Assembly (NCBI RefSeq): GCF_030283145.1
Contig: NZ_JASNWE010000002.1
Coordinates: forward strand, 558,001-622,000
Direction of reading: 5' to 3'
From: Actinomadura xylanilytica
Lineage (GTDB): Bacteria > Actinomycetota > Actinomycetes > Streptosporangiales > Streptosporangiaceae
DNA: 64,000 nucleotides
A program made the position numbers and the translations under genes. Within the stretch, counting starts at the first letter, position 1. The number at the start of each line of letters is the position of its first letter. This document shows positions 16,486-24,028 of this stretch, one piece after another. The notes beneath the pieces are model-generated. The model made no database searches and was not told the origin of the DNA. It saw nothing but the letters and a program-made list of their open reading frames with translations.

Positions 16486-18188
16486 CCGCGCTGCGGGGCG
16501 AAGAAGCGCTCGACGATCTCCTTGGCCGCGTTGCCCCGCTCGTATCCGCCGAAGCGCTCCGCGAACGCCCTGCGCGCGGGGCCGTACAGCTCGTCGAACG
16601 TGCGGTAGTCGCGCACGGCCGCGGCCAAGGCGTCCTGATCCTGGGCCACCGGGCCGGGCGCCTCGTGCGCGAGGTCGAAGTACGTGCCGCGCTGCCGCAC
16701 GCGCTCCTCTAGTCCCGGCGTGTAGAAGAACATCGGCCGGTTCAGCAGCGCGTAGTCGAACATCACCGGCGCATGGTCGGTGACGAGCACGTCGGCCAGC
16801 AGCATCAGCAGGCACAGGTCCTGCACCTCGGAGACGTCGACGACCCGGCTGCCGGGGCCGTGTTTCCGCGCGTCGCGCGTCAGGAGCACGAATCCGTCTC
16901 CGAGCTGTTCGGCGAACCGCTCCGGATCGAGCGCCATCGCGTGCCGTCCGTCGACCGGGATGTAGAGGACGAGCGTGTCGGTGCCGTCCACGCCCAGCTC
17001 GTCCAGGACGGCGTCCAGGCGCTCCGAGTCGCCGCCCGTGACGAGCGCGTCGTTGCGCGGCTGCCCGACCGGCAGCGGCTCGGCCTTCGTCCGCAGCCCC
17101 GGAAGCAGCGTGCGCAGGTCGTGGTCGGAGCCGACGACGACGAAGTCGAACCGGTCGATCGACCGTTGCAGGCGGCGGCGCGCCGCCCGTGAGGCGAGCT
17201 TGGTCTCCGGCCGGTCGAACCCGACGAACTCGAACGCCGCGCCGTGCCAGGTCTGGATGTAGGTCGTCTCCGAGCGCTTCGCCAGATGCCCGGGGAGCCC
17301 GTGGTCGTCGATCCAGTACTGCGCGCGGGCCAGCGCCCAGTAGTACCCCCATGATGTGCGGCGGACCAGCCTGGCGTCCGTGGGGAAGCCGTCCCGCGAG
17401 CCCGCGTACGACCAGATCGCGTGAACGGGATGACCGTCCGCGCGGAGCCGCTCGTAGATGGCGCGCGGGCTGCCGCCGAACACCTGCCCCCGTCCGCTCT
17501 CGAAGACGACGCTGCCCTTACGGACCGGAAGCCGCGTGAGCACCTTCCTGTAGGCGAGGCGCTTGGCCCGGGTGCTCGTCCCCGCGCGCGCCAGCCGTCC
17601 GGCCTTGGCGCGCAACGCTCCGGACACCGCCAACGGCGGCGCCCGGAGCACACCGTGCGGAACGACCGTGACCTTCTCCGCCGCCGTGCACGCGCGCGCG
17701 GCCTCCGCCTCGGTGTCGGGCCACAGGCCGTGCTCCTCCAGGAAGTCGCGCCGGTAGAGCCGTCCGGTCGACGCGCCGTGCTGCGCGACCTTGCTGGTCT
17801 CCAGGGGGCCGATGTAGTCGCGGGTCGTGTGGTGGACGTCCAGCGCGCAGCGGCCGAGGGTGCGCTCACCGCATCCGGACACCACCTGCGCACCCGACCG
17901 TTCCGCCGTCATGCAGAGCGTCAGGCACGCGTGCCGGTCCAGGGTCTCCCCTGCGGCGAGGAACATGACGTAGGTCCCGGACGCCTCCCGACCGTCCCGC
18001 ACGACCCGGACACGCTCCGTCCCCGCCAGCCGGTTCAGCACGGGCTCGCCGACCGTCCCGGCCACGACCGCCTCTATGGCGCCCAGGGTCTGGCCCAGCA
18101 CGGACGCGACCGTGCGCAGCAGCTCCGCCCTCGCCCCGCCCGCTATGACGACCGAAACCGCGGGCGCCCGTCCATCTTGGTCATCCAC
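16482..18188 (-). CDS. TagF-like glycerophosphotransferase with degenerate GT2 N-terminus
   Basis: A 568-aa protein. The N-terminal 120 residues keep the outline of a GT2 domain (VSVVIAGGARAELLRTVASV), but the metal-binding DXD position reads FLAAGETLD, so it is probably catalytically inactive. The C-terminal domain is CDP-glycerol glycerophosphotransferase-like, with ARAQYWIDDHGLPGHL, then TYIQTWHGAAFEFVGFD near residue 313 and DVLVTDHAPVMFDYALLNRP near 469. Canonical enzymes read TWHGTP and TDYSS, so both signature motifs are altered. It may use a different polyol-phosphate donor or be a partner of the intact TagF-like protein at 6372-10037. The GTG at 18188 has only a weak, overlapping GGCGGA as ribosome site. 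Confidence 0.8.
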   Translation of the reverse strand: MDDQDGRAPAVSVVIAGGARAELLRTVASVLGQTLGAIEAVVAGTVGEPVLNRLAGTERVRVVRDGREASGTYVMFLAAGETLDRHACLTLCMTAERSGAQVVSGCGERTLGRCALDVHHTTRDYIGPLETSKVAQHGASTGRLYRRDFLEEHGLWPDTEAEAARACTAAEKVTVVPHGVLRAPPLAVSGALRAKAGRLARAGTSTRAKRLAYRKVLTRLPVRKGSVVFESGRGQVFGGSPRAIYERLRADGHPVHAIWSYAGSRDGFPTDARLVRRTSWGYYWALARAQYWIDDHGLPGHLAKRSETTYIQTWHGAAFEFVGFDRPETKLASRAARRRLQRSIDRFDFVVVGSDHDLRTLLPGLRTKAEPLPVGQPRNDALVTGGDSERLDAVLDELGVDGTDTLVLYIPVDGRHAMALDPERFAEQLGDGFVLLTRDARKHGPGSRVVDVSEVQDLCLLMLLADVLVTDHAPVMFDYALLNRPMFFYTPGLEERVRQRGTYFDLAHEAPGPVAQDQDALAAAVRDYRTFDELYGPARRAFAERFGGYERGNAAKEIVERFFAPQRG

Positions 18189-18359
18189 TCCGCCAGCATC
18201 GGGTGCCCGTCATCGGCGGCCCGCCCGCGGCTGGCGGCCATGACCCCGATTTGACCGCCACCTGGCCCGATCGGCGCCCTGAACCGCCGTAGGGGATCGG
18301 CCGGTGCGGTGACGTGGTGATGTCCCTCGAGCGCCGGGCGCCGGGCGGGCGGGCGGCCG

Positions 18360-20162
18360 TCAGATGAGTTCGGGCCGGTAGGCCGCCAGCCAGTCGCTCA
18401 TCCCCAGGGCCTGTTCGAGGGGCAGGCGATCGCGCTGCATGCTCGCGTGCCCCAGTGGCCGGGCGAGCTGCGTGCGGACGGCGTCCAGGTCGAGGTAGGG
18501 GCGGGCGGGCGCGGCGGGATCGGCGGCGACCTCGGCGAGCCGGTCGCGGACGGCCTGCTCGTACCCGGGGTTCTGCGTGGCCGGGTAGGGGCTCTTGCGG
18601 CGCCGCACCACCGACTCGGGCAGCACGTCCGCGACGGCGCCGCGCAGCAGGCTCTTCTCCCGGCCGTCGTAGGTCTTGTGCGACCACGGGGTGTTGAAGA
18701 CGTACTCGACGAGCCGGTGGTCGCAGAACGGGACCCGCACCTCCAGGCCGACCGCCATGCTCATCCGGTCCTTGCGGTCGAGCAGCAGGCGCACCATGCG
18801 GGTGAGGTGCAGGTAGCAGATCTCGCGCATGCGGCGCTCGTGCGGATCGGCGTCCGGCAGGTGCGGGACCTCCGTCAGCGCCTCGTGGTAGCGGTCGCGC
18901 TGGTACGTCACGGCCAGTTCGCGGAGCCGCGGGGAGAACAGCTCGAACGACTGCCCCAGCCCTGCCTGCGCCCACGGGAACTGGTCGGCCGCCACCGCCT
19001 TCGGGTCGTGGAACCAGCGGTATCCGCCGAACACCTCGTCGGCAGACTCCCCCGAGAGGGCGACCGTCGAGTGCCTGCGGATCTCGGCGAACAGCAGGTA
19101 CAGCGAGGTGTCCATGTCGCCCATCGCCGGCGCGTCCCTCGCGCGCAGCACCGTGGCCATCGCCTCCGGCGAGGCGAGCTGGTCGTTGCCGAGCACGACG
19201 TCCGAGTGCTCGCATCCGACGTGCTTGGCCACGTCGTGCACGTACGGCCCGTCGGCGGTGTCGCGCATGTCGTCGGGGACGAAGCCGCCGGTCTCGTCGA
19301 CGAAGTCGACGGCGAACGACCGCACCCGCTCATGGCCCAGCGCCTGGTCGGCCAGGGCGGTCAGCGCACTGGAGTCCAGCCCGCCGGAGAGCAGCGTGCA
19401 CAGCGGCACGTCCGAGATGAGCTGGCGCTGGACGATGTCGTCCAGCAGTTCGCGGACGTGCCGGACGGTGGTCGGGATGTCGTCGGTGTGCTCGCGCGCG
19501 GTCAGCTCCCAGTAGCGGCGGTCCACCACGCCGCGGCGCGAGACGGTGACGGTGTGCCCCGGCACGACCTCGTGCATCCCGGCGAAGATGCCATGCCCGG
19601 GGGTCTTGGTGTTGGTGAGCAGCTCGACCAGGCCCTCCTCGTCGATCCGGGCGGTGAACAGCGGGTTCGCCAGGATCGCCTTGGGCTCCGAGCCGAACAG
19701 CACACCGTGCGGGGTCGGCGCGTAGTAGAGCGGCTTGATGCCCATGCGGTCGCGGCCGAGAAGGAGCTCCTCGCGGCGGGTGTCCCAGATGGCGAACGCG
19801 AACATGCCGTTGAGCCGCTCGACGAACTCGGCGCCCCATTCCAGGTAGGCGTACAGCACCACCTCGGTGTCGCTGCGCGTCCGGAAGCGGTGCCCCCGCC
19901 CTTCGAGGTCGCGGCGCAGCTCGTGGAAGTTGTAGGTCTCGCCGCTGTAGACGATCGTCGCGGGCCCGCGCGTCATCGGCTGGACGCCGCCGGCGATGTC
20001 GATGACGGCGAGCCGGCGGTGGCCGAGCGCGACGTGCCGGTCGATCCACAGCCCCTGGTCATCGGGGCCGCGCAGTGTCATGGTCCGTGTCATGTCCAGC
20101 GCGGTCGCGCGCTCGGCGGTGAGATCCCGGTCGTAGTCCACCCATCCGGTGATGCCGCACAT
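18360..20162 (-). CDS. asnB: Asparagine synthase (glutamine-hydrolysing)
   Basis: A 600-aa class B asparagine synthetase converting aspartate, glutamine and ATP to asparagine. The Cys2 nucleophile of the glutaminase domain is in place (MCGITGWVDYD), as are RRLAVIDIAGGVQPM and the YNFHELR region. The synthetase domain has the pyrophosphate loop SGGLDSSALTAL and ALSGESADEVFGGYRWF. The length fits actinobacterial AsnB. ATG 20162 is enforced by the N-terminal Cys. It is monocistronic, with 171 bp separating it from the TagF-like gene. A tandem 11-bp repeat 64-85 bases upstream may be an operator. It could instead be an amidotransferase acting on a cell-envelope substrate, but the sequence looks orthodox. 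Confidence 0.93.
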   Translation of the reverse strand: MCGITGWVDYDRDLTAERATALDMTRTMTLRGPDDQGLWIDRHVALGHRRLAVIDIAGGVQPMTRGPATIVYSGETYNFHELRRDLEGRGHRFRTRSDTEVVLYAYLEWGAEFVERLNGMFAFAIWDTRREELLLGRDRMGIKPLYYAPTPHGVLFGSEPKAILANPLFTARIDEEGLVELLTNTKTPGHGIFAGMHEVVPGHTVTVSRRGVVDRRYWELTAREHTDDIPTTVRHVRELLDDIVQRQLISDVPLCTLLSGGLDSSALTALADQALGHERVRSFAVDFVDETGGFVPDDMRDTADGPYVHDVAKHVGCEHSDVVLGNDQLASPEAMATVLRARDAPAMGDMDTSLYLLFAEIRRHSTVALSGESADEVFGGYRWFHDPKAVAADQFPWAQAGLGQSFELFSPRLRELAVTYQRDRYHEALTEVPHLPDADPHERRMREICYLHLTRMVRLLLDRKDRMSMAVGLEVRVPFCDHRLVEYVFNTPWSHKTYDGREKSLLRGAVADVLPESVVRRRKSPYPATQNPGYEQAVRDRLAEVAADPAAPARPYLDLDAVRTQLARPLGHASMQRDRLPLEQALGMSDWLAAYRPELI

Positions 20163-20225
20163 GGACCCGTCCTCTCAACATATGCGTTCTACAGCTAACT
20201 CTCTTCCTTTACCTCGCCCAGCCCC

Positions 20226-20247
20226 GAAACAAACCTGAAACAAACCT
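20226..20247. repeat. Perfect 11-bp tandem repeat upstream of asnB (possible GlnR-type site)
   Basis: The unit GAAACAAACCT occurs twice in succession, so the GAAAC pentamers are one helical turn apart with a six-base gap. It lies 64-85 bases upstream of asnB, in a short A-rich patch. GlnR operators in streptomycetes are built of pentamers (GTnAC/GAAAC) separated by six bases, so a nitrogen-response site is plausible; this is inference from pattern only. Confidence 0.4.
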
Positions 20248-20266
20248 CACCTCCCGGACCGGAGGG

Positions 20267-21391
20267 TCAGAAGGTGATGACCTGGCGGACGGCCTCGCCG
20301 GTGGCGAGGCGGTCGAAACCGGTGTTGACCTCGTCCAGGGTGAGGCGGTGCGACAGGAGGGCGTCGACGGGGAGGGTGCCCGCGCGGTACATGCCGATGA
20401 AGCGGGGGATGTCGCGGCGGGGCACCGAGGAGCCCAGGTAGCTGCCGCGCAGCGTGCGCTCCTCGGCGACCAGGCTGAGCGCGGGCAGGGTCAGCGGCTC
20501 GCCGGGGGCGGGCAGGCCCACGGTGACGGTGGTGCCGCCCGCGCGGGTCGCGGCGTAGGACTGCTCCAGGACGGGGACGACGCCGGTGGTGTCGAGCACC
20601 TTCTCCGCGCCGCCGCCGGTGATCTCGCGGATCGCCTCGACCGCGCCGGGGCCGCCCGCGACGGTGTGGGTGGCGCCGAGCCGTCCGGCCAGCTCGCGCT
20701 TGTGCGGGACGACGTCGACCGCGATGAGGGTGGACGCGCCGGCGGCCTTGGCGGCCAGCAGCGCGGCGAGGCCGACCCCGCCGAGGCCGAACACCGCGAC
20801 GCTGTCGCCCGGGACGACTCGCGCGCTGTAGAACGCGGCGCCGGCGCCGGTGAGGACGGCGCAGCCGAACAGGGCGGCGATCTCGTACGGCAGGTCGGCG
20901 TCGACCCGCACGGCCGAACGCGCCGACACCACCGTGTACTCCGAGAAAGCCGAGACGCCCAGGTGGTGGTTGGGCCGGGTGCCGTCGGCGGCGGCGAAGC
21001 GCTTGGCGCCCGAGAGCAGGGTGCCCGCGCCGTTCGCCTTCGCGCCGGGGCCGCAGAGGGCCGGACGGCCGCCGACGCAGCGCGCGCAGTGGCCGCAGGC
21101 CGGGACGAACGCCATCACGACGCGGTCGCCGGGTGCGAACTCGGTTCCCTCGCCCGTCTCGATCACCTCGCCCGCGGCCTCGTGACCGAGGGCCATGGGG
21201 AGCGGGCGGGGGCGGGAGCCGTTGAGCACCGACAGGTCGGAGTGGCAGAGCCCGGCGGCGCCGACCCGGACCAGCATCTCGCCGGGGCCGGGCGGGTCGA
21301 GCGACAGTTCGGCGACCTCGACCGGGCGGGAGTCCGCGTAGGGGGCGGGGCGGCCGGATTCGACGAGCACCGCGGACCGGGTCCTGGTCAT
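20267..21391 (-). CDS. Zinc-dependent alcohol dehydrogenase (MDR family)
   Basis: A 374-aa medium-chain dehydrogenase. The catalytic zinc ligands are AGLCHSDLSVL (Cys) and LGHEAAGEVIETGEG (His-Glu). The structural zinc cluster CGHCARCVGGRPALC supplies four cysteines, and the NAD-binding motif is VFGLGGVGLAALLAA. The order matches class III-like or NAD/mycothiol-type actinobacterial alcohol dehydrogenases, which oxidise alcohols or their thiol adducts. Its ATG overlaps the stop of the thioesterase gene (ATGA), so the two are co-translated; an acyl or aldehyde metabolic pairing is likely. The true substrate is not deducible. Confidence 0.9.
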   Translation of the reverse strand: MTRTRSAVLVESGRPAPYADSRPVEVAELSLDPPGPGEMLVRVGAAGLCHSDLSVLNGSRPRPLPMALGHEAAGEVIETGEGTEFAPGDRVVMAFVPACGHCARCVGGRPALCGPGAKANGAGTLLSGAKRFAAADGTRPNHHLGVSAFSEYTVVSARSAVRVDADLPYEIAALFGCAVLTGAGAAFYSARVVPGDSVAVFGLGGVGLAALLAAKAAGASTLIAVDVVPHKRELAGRLGATHTVAGGPGAVEAIREITGGGAEKVLDTTGVVPVLEQSYAATRAGGTTVTVGLPAPGEPLTLPALSLVAEERTLRGSYLGSSVPRRDIPRFIGMYRAGTLPVDALLSHRLTLDEVNTGFDRLATGEAVRQVITF

Positions 21392-21804
21392 GGGGTCTCC
21401 AGCTTCTCCATCGCGGTCCGGACCGGGCCCGCGATCTGCACCGGGCGGCGGGTGTCGCGGCCGACGAACACGTGCACGAAGTGGCCCTCGGCGATCAGGA
21501 CGCCGTCCGAGCCGCGGACCAGGCCGATCTCCCAGCGGACGCTGGAGCGGCCCAGCCTGCCGATCCGCAGCCCGACCCGGATCGCGTCCGGGAAGGAGAC
21601 CTCGGCCTTGTACTCGCAGTGCGACTCCACGCACAGCGCGATCGAGTCGCTGGTGAGCGGGTCGAAACCGGCCGTCCGGATCATCCACTCGTTGATCACG
21701 GTGTCCATCAGGGAGTAGTGGACAACGTTGTTGACGTGCCCGTACACGTCGTTGTCCTTCCACCGCGTGGGCACCGTCTCCCAGTGCGCGTAGTCGCTCG
21801 TCAC
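21388..21804 (-). CDS. Acyl-CoA thioesterase, hot-dog fold (4HBT family)
   Basis: A 138-aa protein with the 4-hydroxybenzoyl-CoA-thioesterase-like pattern: PTRWKDNDVYGHVNNVVHYS near the N-terminus, in which the Asp and the GHVNN stretch mark the active-site helix. EIGLVRGSDGVLIAEGHFVHVFV follows in two adjacent strands. It should hydrolyse an acyl-CoA thioester in the cytoplasm. The GTG at 21804 is the chosen start; it begins just before the conserved HWETVPTRW. It is translationally coupled to the downstream alcohol dehydrogenase. The YbgC/FcbC-like subgroup is likely; chain-length specificity is unknown. Confidence 0.85.
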   Translation of the reverse strand: MTSDYAHWETVPTRWKDNDVYGHVNNVVHYSLMDTVINEWMIRTAGFDPLTSDSIALCVESHCEYKAEVSFPDAIRVGLRIGRLGRSSVRWEIGLVRGSDGVLIAEGHFVHVFVGRDTRRPVQIAGPVRTAMEKLETP

Positions 21805-21954
21805 GCGGGCCAGTCTAAGTACCGGCCGGTAGCCGGCGGCGGCGCGGGACGAAGGCGCGGCGCCCACCGGGCCGCAAGGGAAAGGTTCTGAGCACGATCC
21901 CGGCCTGGTGGACGCCGCGGTCTGTGAGGCGGCACGGTCCTGCCGCCGGATCCG

Positions 21955-22566
21955 TCAGACGGCGCGGGCGGCGCGGGCGGCGTCGAAACGGGCCGTGACG
22001 TCGGTCCAGTCGACCAGCGACCACAGCTTCTGGACGTAGTCCGGGCGGACGTTGCGGTACTGGAGGTAGTACGCGTGCTCCCAGGCGTCGAACACCAGCA
22101 GCGGGGTGCTGTTCATCCCGACGTTGCCGTGGTGGTCGTAGATCTGCTCGACGACCAGGCGCTCGCCGAGCGGCTCCCAGGCCAGCACGCCCCAGCCGGA
22201 TCCCTGGACGAGCGAGGTGGCGCTCGAAAGCTGCTTCTGGAACGCCTCGAACGAGCCGAAGTGCTCGCCGATCGCCGCGGCCAGCTCGCCCTCGGGGCGG
22301 TCGCCGCCGTCCGGCGACAGGTTGTCCCAGAAGATCGAGTGCAGCACGTGCCCGGACAGGTTGAACGCGAAGGTCTTCTCCAGGCCGACCAGCCCGCCGA
22401 ACTGCTCCTTGTCGCGCGCCTCGGCGAGCTTCTCGAGCGTGTCGTTGGCGCCCTTGACGTAGGCCGCGTGGTGCTTGGCGTGGTGCAGCTCCAGGATCTC
22501 CCCGGTGATCGCGGGCTCCAGGGCGGCATAGTCATAAGGCAGGTCGGGCAGCGTGTAGTTGGCCAT
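21955..22566 (-). CDS. sodA: Superoxide dismutase, Fe/Mn family
   Basis: A 203-aa cytoplasmic enzyme dismutating superoxide. Metal ligands are in [17 protein letters not shown] (first His), [17 protein letters not shown] (second His) and [17 protein letters not shown] (Asp and His). The [20 protein letters not shown] region and DHHGNVGM are closest to the iron-type SodF/SodA enzymes of streptomycetes and mycobacteria as I recall them, but metal use (Fe versus Mn) cannot be settled by eye. The ATG at 22566 is followed by [12 protein letters not shown], the standard start. It is monocistronic and downstream of the small-protein gene. Confidence 0.95.
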   Translation of the reverse strand: MANYTLPDLPYDYAALEPAITGEILELHHAKHHAAYVKGANDTLEKLAEARDKEQFGGLVGLEKTFAFNLSGHVLHSIFWDNLSPDGGDRPEGELAAAIGEHFGSFEAFQKQLSSATSLVQGSGWGVLAWEPLGERLVVEQIYDHHGNVGMNSTPLLVFDAWEHAYYLQYRNVRPDYVQKLWSLVDWTDVTARFDAARAARAV

Positions 22567-22701
22567 GATCCCCACTATTGCAAACAAGTCGCAGCTACGT
22601 CCAACATGCAACAGGGGCCGTGAACCCGGCGGGCCCGCCACACCGCCGGTACGGCGGCGGGACGGGCCCGGTCGGGACGCGGGATCGGACGGCGTGTCGG
22701 A

Positions 22702-22854
22702 TCAGTGGCGCCGTCCCCCGCGGAGGCGCGCCAGCAGGCCGCGCGCCTTCGCCCTGGTCCTCGGGTCGCGGGCGACCCGCTCGGCCCGCGCGCGGGCCTG
22801 CCGGGCCTGCGGGCTGTTCACGTAGCCCTTGATCCGGTCGATGAGAGAAGCCAT
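22702..22854 (-). CDS. Small basic protein, 50 aa
   Basis: A 50-codon gene with a clear ribosome site (GAGGAGAACG directly before the ATG). The product starts MASLIDRIKGYVNSPQARQA and is nearly all Arg, Ala, Gly and Leu afterwards, predicted as one or two amphipathic, strongly basic helices. Similar short 'SLIDKIKxFxxSPQGR'-type proteins are widespread in actinobacteria without known function; that resemblance is from memory. It stands alone between sod and nrdB on the same strand. A nucleic-acid- or membrane-surface-binding role would suit the charge, but this is speculation. Confidence 0.7.
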   Translation of the reverse strand: MASLIDRIKGYVNSPQARQARARAERVARDPRTRAKARGLLARLRGGRRH

Positions 22855-23005
22855 CTCGTTCTCCTCGGCCTCACGGTGCGGCGGGGGGTCGCCGCCTCAT
22901 CAGGTCAACGAGCGCCCCTACCGGAAAGTTTGCGTCCGCGCAGAGGAACCGAGGAACAGAGAACGAAGGAACGGGCGAGAACGGAGAACCGGCGGACCGG
23001 ACGCC
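22855..23005. other. Gene-free spacer between nrdB and the small-protein gene
   Basis: About 150 bp. Apart from the ribosome site of the small protein it shows a purine-rich stretch (22925-22990) with repeated GAACGGAGAA-like words, but no convincing stem-loop or promoter. Confidence 0.4.
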
Positions 23006-24028
23006 TCAGAACGCCTCGTCGAACGCGACGCTGCCCTCGACGCCGATCTGGTACGCCGACACGCGCCGCTCGAAGAAGTTGGACAGCTCCTGCACGTCCT
23101 GCAACTCCATGAACGCGAACGGGTTCGCGGTGCCGTACCGGATCGGCAGGCCGAGCCGCGCCAGCCGCTGGTCGGCGACGTACTCCAGATAGCCGCGCAT
23201 GTCGTCCGCCGACATCCCCGGCAGGCCGTCGCCGCACAGGTCGCGGGCGAACGCCAGCTCGGCCTCGACGGCCTCCTCCATCATGCGGGTGACCTGCTCG
23301 GTCATCGCCGCGTCGAACAGCTCGGGCTCCTCGGCCCGGACGGTGTCGACCACCGAGAACGCGAACTCCATGTGCATGCTCTCGTCGCGGAACACCCAGT
23401 TGGTGCCGGACGCCAGGCCGTTCAGCAGGCCCCGGGACCGCAGCCAGTAGACATAGGCGAACGCGCCGTAGAAGAACAGCCCCTCGATGCACGCCGCGAA
23501 GCAGATCAGGTTGAGCAGGAACGCGCGCCGGTCGGCGCCCGTGGCCAGCTCGTCCAGCTTGTCGATGGTGCCGATCCAGCGGAAGCAGAACTCGGCCTTG
23601 GCCCGGATCGAGGGGATGTGCTCGATCGCCGCGAACGCCTTGGCCCGCTCCTGGTGATCGGGCAGGTAGGTGTCCAGGAGGGTCAGGTAGAACTGGACGT
23701 GCACGGCCTCCTCGAAGAGCTGCCGCGACAGGTAGAGCCGCGCCTCGGGCGCGTTCAGGTGCTTGTAGAGGTTGAGCACCAGGTTGTTGGCCACGATCGA
23801 GTCGCCGGTGGCGAAGAACGCGACCAGCCGGTTGACCAGGTGCAGCTCGGCGGGCGTCAGCCGGGCCAGGTCGGCGAGGTCGGACCCGAGGTCGACCTCC
23901 TCCACCGTCCAGGTGTTGCGGATCGCGGCGCGGTACCGCTCGTAGAAGTCGGGGTAGCGCATGGGCCGCAGCGTCAGGTCCATGCCGGGGTCGAGCAGCA
24001 TGCCGCGCCCTCCGGTCGACTCGCTCAC
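23006..24028 (-). CDS. nrdB: Ribonucleoside-diphosphate reductase beta subunit (class Ia, R2)
   Basis: A 340-aa radical-generating subunit. Di-iron ligands are recognisable: FFATGDSIVANNLVLN (Asp region), LFEEAVHVQFYLTLLDTY (Glu and His), CFAACIEGLFFYGAFAYVYW (Glu) and FRDESMHMEFAFSVVD (Glu, His). In EAVHVQFY the Tyr stands four residues after the His, the position of the E. coli radical Tyr122. The C-terminus ends in acidic and aromatic residues (SVAFDEAF), as needed to dock NrdA. Start: GTG 24028 overlaps the nrdA stop (GTGA); GTG 24034 is possible. It works with NrdA to reduce NDPs to dNDPs aerobically. Confidence 0.93.
   Translation of the reverse strand: MSESTGGRGMLLDPGMDLTLRPMRYPDFYERYRAAIRNTWTVEEVDLGSDLADLARLTPAELHLVNRLVAFFATGDSIVANNLVLNLYKHLNAPEARLYLSRQLFEEAVHVQFYLTLLDTYLPDHQERAKAFAAIEHIPSIRAKAEFCFRWIGTIDKLDELATGADRRAFLLNLICFAACIEGLFFYGAFAYVYWLRSRGLLNGLASGTNWVFRDESMHMEFAFSVVDTVRAEEPELFDAAMTEQVTRMMEEAVEAELAFARDLCGDGLPGMSADDMRGYLEYVADQRLARLGLPIRYGTANPFAFMELQDVQELSNFFERRVSAYQIGVEGSVAFDEAF

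Noticed and set aside
22567..22620. A possible Nur (nickel regulator) box upstream of sod
   Set aside because: TTGCAT and TTGCAA words occur there, but the spacing does not fit the five-base gap of known Nur boxes. Too weak to call.
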